Under the pieces are notes generated by a model that saw only the letters and a list, made by a program, of their open reading frames with translations, had not been told where the DNA came from and ran no database searches. From an uncultured Actinomycetes bacterium (GTDB taxonomy: Bacteria > Actinomycetota > Actinomycetes > Nanopelagicales > Nanopelagicaceae): a stretch of 10,997 nucleotides of DNA. The stretch is taken from contig CAIPLJ010000116.1 of NCBI GenBank assembly GCA_903865885.1, forward strand, positions 1 to 10,997, written 5' to 3'. This document shows, in pieces, positions 6,837 to 10,997 of the stretch; within the stretch, counting starts at the first letter, position 1, and every line of letters starts with the position of its first letter. The translations under genes and the position numbers were made by a program.

Positions 6837-7466
6837 ATGTCGATTTCAGAGTGGATACATCACACTGCTGACACTCTTGTTGCACACAATTTGCAAGTAC
6901 CTCTCTTCGCACTTCTCATTCTCTTTGCATTTGCAGAAGCTGCAGCATTTGTTGGATTCGTCTTACCGGGTGAAACATCCTTACTTATAGGTGGAGTACT
7001 TGGTCACGCTGGTGTCTGGAACGTCTGGGTATTCCTCGGCTGCGCAATAGTTGGCGCTATTGCTGGCGATTCTGTCGGATATGAAATTGGTAAGCACTTA
7101 GGTCCTCGCATCAAAGAGAATGCCTTCGGTCGCTTCGTTGGTGAGAAGCGTTGGAAAATGGCTCAAGCAATCTTTGATCGTTATCACGGTGGAGCCATCT
7201 TCTTTGGTCGCGCTCAAGCACTTCTTCGCGCACTGGTTCCAGCACTAGCTGGAATGAATAACGTCCCATATCGCAAATTTCTTAAATGGAATGCTGCTGG
7301 TGGAATCGTATTCTCAACGATTGTTGTATTCCTTGGCTATGAATTCGCTAATTCGCTGCCAACTCTTGAAAAATATTTGCGCTACTGGGCTATATTCTTC
7401 TTAGTTCTCGTTGCAATTGTTGTAACGATTCTTAAACGAAAGCTTGAGCGCCTACTCGAAGATTAA
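6837..7466 (+). CDS. DedA-family inner membrane protein (copy 2)
   Basis: This is a 209-residue polytopic membrane protein of the DedA/VTT family. Motifs are FAEAAAFVGFVLPGETSLLIGG (32-53) with Glu34 and the Pro-Gly turn, GDSVGYEIGKHLGP (77-90), GRAQALLRALVPALAG (124-139), and KWNAAGGIVFST (150-161). A strongly hydrophobic C-terminal helix (about 182-199) ends in a basic cytoplasmic tail. It differs from copy 1 at the signature: GRAQALLRALVPALAG replaces ARFFPWIRTFVPPIAG, so the aromatic residues are lost but both arginines and the Pro-x-x-AG are kept. The start is placed at the ATG at 6837, because TACAGT lies 6 bases before it and it gives a typical N-terminus. An in-frame ATG at 6816 would add seven residues and has no better signal. 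The TAA stop shares TTAA with the opposing glycosyltransferase stop. Substrate unknown. Confidence 0.92.
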   Translation: MSISEWIHHTADTLVAHNLQVPLFALLILFAFAEAAAFVGFVLPGETSLLIGGVLGHAGVWNVWVFLGCAIVGAIAGDSVGYEIGKHLGPRIKENAFGRFVGEKRWKMAQAIFDRYHGGAIFFGRAQALLRALVPALAGMNNVPYRKFLKWNAAGGIVFSTIVVFLGYEFANSLPTLEKYLRYWAIFFLVLVAIVVTILKRKLERLLED

Positions 7467-8884
7467 GTTCTTGTAGAATTTATATTTTCCACGTGTTCGC
7501 CATATGCTTTTTCTGCAATTTCATGGCGGCGGCGAATATATGAATCAGATGCATCAGTTATTAGGTGCTCGAAGCGACGCGGACCCTTGATGAGTGGATG
7601 CAGCTCCTTCGCTGTGTTCTGCGAACCCCACACAGGTGGCTCTTCTCGAGTTACTTCAACACCCATGTGTGGATTGATTAAACGATAGATAAGTGAGAGT
7701 CTGCGAAGTCCCATATATACAACATGGCGCATTCCACGATTTATATGATCTTGTGCAAGCAATTGCTTATAACGCAACCACGATGGACGAATTGGGTCTT
7801 CTTGTACGGCCAATTCATACAAAATCTTTGCAATCTCTGCACCACCTGTTGGATCAGGCAGTTCTGCACATTTGGTGTGCAAACGATCTCGTACTGCTGA
7901 ATCTTGCAATTTCGTTACTGTTGCGGTGATATCGCTAAGGTCTGCTTGGTTTGCACGCAGCGCAAATCCCATATCGTGACACCATTGTGCGCGCGCTTCT
8001 TGATCATCGGTGCCACGAATATTTGAAACAAAGACTGTCGGAACAGCTGCCGGAAGAAGTTCGTGCACGCCGTTATATCCCGTTGCACAGATCGCAGCAT
8101 CGAATGCGCGCAGTACCCGTGCCAGCGGAAAGTGGCGTACGACGCGGATATCGAGTCCATCAGGTGCCAGAGATTTCCCATCTTTATCAACCGGCTGCTT
8201 GGTAAGTATTACCTGCAGATCTTTCCAGCCAAGTAATCCCGAAAGTGCCGCCGTTACCTTTTCGTTGACATCACTGTCACCGGTGCCGAGTTGAACGAGA
8301 ACTGCAGGGCGGCTGAGATCAAGACCTAGAACTGTGCGCGCATCATCGCGACTTAGAGCCGTATCTTTCTGAAAGAGTGAGACTGAAGATGTAAGTCGAG
8401 CTTCACTGCGACCAGCAGTTGGACCGAAATCATATGCGCGAGCAAAATCGCCTGGTTCGACAATGTAATCCATCATCTGTGATTGCAAACCTAAAACAAA
8501 TCGCTGCGGTTTCTTCTGCCATAAACCACGTCGCACCCAAACGAGTGCAAGTTTTGGATGTGAAAACTTTGCAGCAATGACACCTGGATAAGGTACAACG
8601 CCATCAAATGACATAACGCGAGCGCCTGTTTCATCGACGAGCGCAAGTAATCGATCGCGTAAATACTCATCCCAATTTTCGCGCGTCATCCACATTCGAT
8701 CGCGACCTGGAATATATTCGCAACGAATTCCCATAAATTCTGGAATTTCAGCAATGCCGCTAGCCATGGAAACAATAATGGGGTTTGCATATTCTTTTAA
8801 GGCCAACGCAATTGCACTTGCACGTGCAAGGTGTCCCATTCCTACGCCATTACTGGTTGCAAGAATAATCGTCGGTTTTTCCAT
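7463..8884 (-). CDS. GT-B fold glycosyltransferase, MurG-like
   Basis: This is a soluble protein of about 473 residues related to GT-B glycosyltransferases of the MurG/GT28 type, which transfer a sugar from a nucleotide donor. The N-terminal Rossmann half has the glycine-rich loop SNGVGMGHLARASAIA (11-26), characteristic of acceptor-side domains in this group. The C-terminal half has VLVQLGTG (195-202), then CATGYNGVHELLPAAVPTVF (266-285) and DDQEARAQW (293-301), matching the donor-binding alpha/beta/alpha region of MurG-like enzymes. After about residue 360 there is an extra C-terminal part of about 110 residues. It includes a basic amphipathic stretch (about 381-404, with GLRRLSLIYRL) that might touch the membrane, and a charged tail. 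Donor and acceptor cannot be told; no sugar-synthesis neighbours are present. The ATG at 8884 is preferred to an in-frame TTG at 8893, because TAATCT ends 9 bases before the ATG and would put the TTG at or ahead of the transcription start. Confidence 0.8.
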   Translation of the reverse strand: MEKPTIILATSNGVGMGHLARASAIALALKEYANPIIVSMASGIAEIPEFMGIRCEYIPGRDRMWMTRENWDEYLRDRLLALVDETGARVMSFDGVVPYPGVIAAKFSHPKLALVWVRRGLWQKKPQRFVLGLQSQMMDYIVEPGDFARAYDFGPTAGRSEARLTSSVSLFQKDTALSRDDARTVLGLDLSRPAVLVQLGTGDSDVNEKVTAALSGLLGWKDLQVILTKQPVDKDGKSLAPDGLDIRVVRHFPLARVLRAFDAAICATGYNGVHELLPAAVPTVFVSNIRGTDDQEARAQWCHDMGFALRANQADLSDITATVTKLQDSAVRDRLHTKCAELPDPTGGAEIAKILYELAVQEDPIRPSWLRYKQLLAQDHINRGMRHVVYMGLRRLSLIYRLINPHMGVEVTREEPPVWGSQNTAKELHPLIKGPRRFEHLITDASDSYIRRRHEIAEKAYGEHVENINSTRT

Positions 8885-8893
8885 AAGGGTCAA

Positions 8894-8899
8894 AGATTA
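8894..8899 (-). promoter_or_regulatory. Candidate -10 of the glycosyltransferase gene
   Basis: TAATCT on the minus strand lies 9 bases before the ATG, with no ribosome site in between. The expected transcription start is within about three bases of the ATG, so the mRNA would be leaderless or nearly so. The 12-bp palindrome at 8907-8918 would sit in its -10/-35 spacer. Confidence 0.4.
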
Positions 8900-8906
8900 G
8901 CAATGC

Positions 8907-8918
8907 TTTACGCGTAAA
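8907..8918. promoter_or_regulatory. Perfect 12-bp palindrome TTTACGCGTAAA, operator candidate
   Basis: TTTACGCGTAAA is identical to its reverse complement. It lies upstream of the minus-strand -10 TAATCT and about 20 bases before the plus-strand -35 box, in the only long intergenic region of the window. The core ACGCGT recurs at 8974-8979 (flanked by TATC and TAATT) near the expected start of aminotransferase transcription, and ACGCG also occurs at 8921-8925. Repeated symmetric cores in a divergent promoter region suggest binding of a dimeric regulator. The identity of the regulator cannot be read from here. Confidence 0.45.
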
Positions 8919-8940
8919 CCACGCGGGAAAATTCAATTAC

Positions 8941-8969
8941 TTGCAAACTTTTTTGCCTTAAGAGATACT
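8941..8969 (+). promoter_or_regulatory. Sigma70-like promoter of the aminotransferase gene
   Basis: TTGCAA (8941-8946) and GATACT (8964-8969) are separated by 17 bases, each matching four of six consensus positions. Transcription would start near 8976, inside the second ACGCGT core, and leave a leader of about 77 bases before the ATG at 9053. Confidence 0.5.
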
Positions 8970-8991
8970 TATCACGCGTTAATTCGCAACC

Positions 8992-9032
8992 AAAAAGGAG
9001 AGTACTTCTCAAACCGTTTCTAAATCAGAAAC
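8992..9032 (+). other. Structured leader with an orphan Shine-Dalgarno sequence
   Basis: AAAAAGGAG (8992-9000) is the strongest Shine-Dalgarno match in the window, yet no ATG, GTG, TTG or CTG lies at the usual distance after it. The nearest candidates are TTG at 9035 and ATG at 9053. GAGA-GTACT-TCTC (8998-9010) could form a small hairpin partly covering it. GTTTCT-AAATC-AGAAAC (9016-9032) is a perfect 6-bp stem with a 5-base loop. The leader may be folded, or the annotated start of the aminotransferase may be wrong. Confidence 0.45.
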
Positions 9033-9052
9033 ATTTGCCGTACAGCTTTACA

Positions 9053-10459
9053 ATGACTACACAATCAGCGATCCAATCGCAACATAGAGCTACACATCGT
9101 TATGTACCGACAACATCCACTCCAATATCGCCTGAAAAGGTTGCCGCAGTTCTCGCAGCCGAATGGGCACTCTTCACTAAGAACACCGGAGCTTCCGAAG
9201 CCGAGAGCAAGCGCGCATTCAACTCGCTGCCACTAGGCGTCACCTCAAGCTTCCAACACTGGGATCCATACCCAATCTCAATTGTCTCCGCCAAGGGCGC
9301 CTACATGACCGATGTCGATGGTCGTCAGCTCCTTGACCTCTCAATGGGCTTTGGCGCAATGCTCGCCGGCCACCTCAATCCAGTCGTGGTTGAAGAAGTT
9401 CAATCTGCCCTCAACCAGGGAATGCTCTTTGTCACCCCTTCACCCACATCGACCGATGCTGCAGAGCGAATCTGCAAGCGCTTTAGTATCGATCAGGTTC
9501 GCTTCACCAACTCAGGTACCGAATCAACGATGTACGCAGTTCGCGTTGCACGTTCGGCGACCGAGAAGATGGGCATCCTCAAGATTGAAGGCGGCTACCA
9601 CGGTAGCTACGACCCATTCGTTGTCTCTGCAAAGCCACCAGTGGCGCAAGCAGGAGATGCTCAAGAACCAACTCCTTACATCGAACCAAACTTGGTTCCC
9701 GGAGATATCTACGTTGTTCCTTTCAATAACATCGAAGCACTTGAAAAGATGTTTGAGAAGAATTCAAAGAAGATTGCCTGCTTTATCGTCGAACCAGTTC
9801 TTGAAAACCTTGCAATCGTTCTTCCAGATGCTGGATACCTCGAACGAGTTCGCGAACTCTGCGATCAATACGATGTCATTCTTATCTTTGATGAAGTTAA
9901 GACAGGTCTTACTGCAGGTGCACACGGTGCATCTGCACGTCTTGGTGTAAAGCCAGACCTTATTACTCTCGCAAAATCAATCGGTGGTGGACTTCCACTT
10001 GCAGCCTTTGGTGGCAAGAAGAAGTACATGGACTTCGTTACCAACGGCAAGATGGCTCACTTCGGAACATTTAACGGCAATCCCCTTGCAATGGCAGGTG
10101 TTCGCGCAATCGATCGCATCTGTTCAGATAAAGCTTTGGAAGATGCTGAAGCAATGAATTTACAGGCGCTTAATCGCATCGGTGAAGTCATTGATGAGTA
10201 CCAGCTTCCTGCACATACTGTCGGTTTCGGAATCAAGGGCTGCGTTACATGGTCAACAACACCAGTACGCAACTACCGTGATTACAAAGCAACCGATTTT
10301 GGTGTTGCAGAAGCACACTGGCTATTCGCACTCAACCGCGGAATCATCACTCCACCAGGACTTGATGAGCAATGGTTGATCTCCTTGGCACACGGCCAAA
10401 AAGAGATCGATATGTTGGTTGAAGATTTCCGCGAATTCGCTAAAGCAATCCGCGCTTAA
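9053..10459 (+). CDS. Class III PLP aminotransferase, glutamate-1-semialdehyde aminomutase-like
   Basis: This PLP enzyme of fold type I, class III, has 468 residues from the ATG at 9053. Motifs are KGAYMTDVDGRQLLDLSMGF (81-100), the phosphate-binding NSGTEST (153-159), GGYHGSYD (180-187), DEVKTG (280-285) with Asp280 expected to bind the PLP nitrogen, and LAKSIGGGLP (306-315) with Schiff-base Lys308. GTFNGNP follows. This pattern resembles HemL and the broader aspartate aminotransferase family labels. I do not call it hemL: the motifs are only HemL-like, the N-terminus is about 40 residues longer, and the neighbour is an amino-acid dehydrogenase. The first ~50 residues are polar and poorly conserved-looking, and the start is uncertain (in-frame TTG at 9035). 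Codons here favour C in the third position more than in neighbouring genes, suggesting high expression. It probably transaminates an amino acid or amine, but the substrate is unknown. Confidence 0.85.
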   Translation: MTTQSAIQSQHRATHRYVPTTSTPISPEKVAAVLAAEWALFTKNTGASEAESKRAFNSLPLGVTSSFQHWDPYPISIVSAKGAYMTDVDGRQLLDLSMGFGAMLAGHLNPVVVEEVQSALNQGMLFVTPSPTSTDAAERICKRFSIDQVRFTNSGTESTMYAVRVARSATEKMGILKIEGGYHGSYDPFVVSAKPPVAQAGDAQEPTPYIEPNLVPGDIYVVPFNNIEALEKMFEKNSKKIACFIVEPVLENLAIVLPDAGYLERVRELCDQYDVILIFDEVKTGLTAGAHGASARLGVKPDLITLAKSIGGGLPLAAFGGKKKYMDFVTNGKMAHFGTFNGNPLAMAGVRAIDRICSDKALEDAEAMNLQALNRIGEVIDEYQLPAHTVGFGIKGCVTWSTTPVRNYRDYKATDFGVAEAHWLFALNRGIITPPGLDEQWLISLAHGQKEIDMLVEDFREFAKAIRA

Positions 10460-10480
10460 TTACCTTAAGAGAGAATGACA

Positions 10481-10997
10481 ATGGAGTCAGCCCTCGAAAC
10501 TGCTCGGGCGCAATTACGACGAGCAGTAGAGCTTTTACATCTCACGGAAAATGACTGGCAAACACTTTCAACACCTCGACGTATCCTCGAAGTGGCAGTT
10601 CCACTTCGCCGCGATAACGGCAATGTCGAGATGTATAAAGGTTTCCGAGTTCAGTATTCAACAACTCGTGGTCCATCCAAAGGTGGAGTTCGTTTCCATC
10701 CTCAGATCGATATGGATGAAACTGTCGCACTAGCCATGTTGATGACATGGAAGTGTGCTCTCACCAATCTTCCTTACGGTGGTGCAAAAGGTGGCATTGC
10801 AGTCGATGCTCATTCATTATCGCTTGCTGAAAATGAACGCCTAACCCGTCGCTACACATCAGAGATCTTGCCGATCATTGGGCCAGAACGAGATATTCCC
10901 GCACCCGATGTTGGAACTGATGAGCGCAATATGGCGTGGATGATGGATACGTACTCAGTCAATGCTGGCTTCTCTGTTCCTGGAGTAGTTACCGGTA
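10481..10997 (+). CDS. Glutamate/leucine-type amino acid dehydrogenase, 3'-truncated by window edge
   Basis: This is the N-terminal 172 residues of a Glu/Leu/Phe/Val dehydrogenase, which reversibly deaminates an amino acid (most likely glutamate to 2-oxoglutarate and ammonium) with NAD(P). The substrate-binding domain is clear: YKGFRVQYSTTRGPSKGGVR (52-71) with Lys67, MTWKCALTNLPYGGAKGGI (88-106) with Lys91 and catalytic Lys103, and PAPDVGT (140-146) with Asp143. The spacings 24, 12 and 40 between these residues match those of the Clostridium symbiosum glutamate dehydrogenase active site (Lys89, Lys113, Lys125, Asp165). The frame runs off the window before the Rossmann domain. The start is ATG at 10481, with AAGAGAG (10467-10473) 7 bases upstream; an in-frame ATG at 10475 is possible. 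The gene begins 21 bases after the aminotransferase stop, so the two probably form an operon. Confidence 0.93.
   Translation, partial: MESALETARAQLRRAVELLHLTENDWQTLSTPRRILEVAVPLRRDNGNVEMYKGFRVQYSTTRGPSKGGVRFHPQIDMDETVALAMLMTWKCALTNLPYGGAKGGIAVDAHSLSLAENERLTRRYTSEILPIIGPERDIPAPDVGTDERNMAWMMDTYSVNAGFSVPGVVTG

Noticed and set aside
6230..6838. Longer nitroreductase starting at the ATG at 6838
   Set aside because: It would place its ATG on the same CATG as the divergent DedA ATG and leave no promoter space. The ATG at 6802 has AAGG at 8 bases, and the 12 extra residues show no family match.
7467..7488. Terminator-like TTCT-TGT-AGAA followed by TTTATATTTT after DedA copy 2
   Set aside because: The stem is only four weak pairs and lies inside the opposing glycosyltransferase coding sequence; too weak to annotate.
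7951..8294. Open frames on the plus strand opposite the glycosyltransferase
   Set aside because: They have no domain-like sequence and no start signals, and the minus-strand frame carries clear GT-B motifs.
9312..9950. A 212-codon open frame on the plus strand inside the aminotransferase
   Set aside because: It is a low-complexity, Ser/Leu-rich translation of an alternative frame of a well-supported gene, with no recognisable domain.
10542..10748. A minus-strand open frame near the right edge
   Set aside because: It is opposite the dehydrogenase, whose active-site residues and spacing are intact on the plus strand.
1..10997. Search for tRNA, rRNA, CRISPR arrays, insertion sequences and phage genes
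   Set aside because: Apart from the 168-base gap at 8885-9052, no gap exceeds 34 bases; no direct-repeat arrays, transposase motifs or tRNA-like cloverleaf sequence were seen.

Overview
The window is a very densely packed stretch of a bacterial chromosome with nine complete protein genes and one partial gene at each edge. Nothing in it looks mobile: there are no insertion sequences, phage genes, CRISPR repeats or tRNA/rRNA genes. Base composition is moderate, somewhat under half G+C by eye. Intergenic gaps are tiny (12, 24, 21 and 34 bases), several genes overlap, and only one intergenic region exceeds 100 bases (8885-9052). The gene content, the packing and the apparent leaderless starts (TANNNT about 6 bases before the start codon) suggest a streamlined actinobacterium, possibly a freshwater planktonic lineage such as acI/Nanopelagicales. 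The taxonomy is inference from style, not from a marker gene.

Layout. (1) 1-1454, plus strand: the 3' part of a malic enzyme, then a DedA-family membrane protein whose start overlaps the malic enzyme stop by one base. (2) 1399-4143, minus strand: an ABC-F ATPase of the Uup type, followed 12 bases later by a YdcZ-type DMT transporter whose end runs 56 bases into the DedA gene. (3) 4168-6233, plus strand: kynureninase and tryptophan 2,3-dioxygenase, fused by an ATGA overlap into a tryptophan-degrading cassette. It diverges from the ABC-F gene across only 24 bases. (4) 6230-6802, minus: a nitroreductase-family flavoprotein that shares a palindromic CTAG stop with the dioxygenase. (5) 6837-7466, plus: a second DedA-family protein. 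(6) 7463-8884, minus: a MurG-like GT-B glycosyltransferase that shares a palindromic TTAA stop with the second DedA gene. (7) 8885-9052: the only real regulatory region. It holds a 12-bp perfect palindrome, a sigma70-like promoter, a strong but misplaced Shine-Dalgarno sequence and a small hairpin. (8) 9053-10997, plus: a class III (glutamate-1-semialdehyde aminomutase-like) aminotransferase, then the N-terminal half of a glutamate/leucine-type dehydrogenase.

How the genes fit together. Most of the metabolic genes belong to amino-acid and central carbon catabolism. Dioxygenase and kynureninase convert tryptophan towards anthranilate and alanine, provided a formamidase exists elsewhere. The aminotransferase/dehydrogenase pair could move amino groups to glutamate and release them as ammonium. 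Malic enzyme links malate to pyruvate and NAD(P)H. The two DedA proteins, the transporter and the glycosyltransferase are envelope functions. I do not see an obviously new multi-gene system. The most unusual signals are in gene organisation and expression: shared palindromic stop codons, a possible bidirectional promoter with overlapping -10 elements, two palindromic operator candidates, and the odd leader of the aminotransferase gene.
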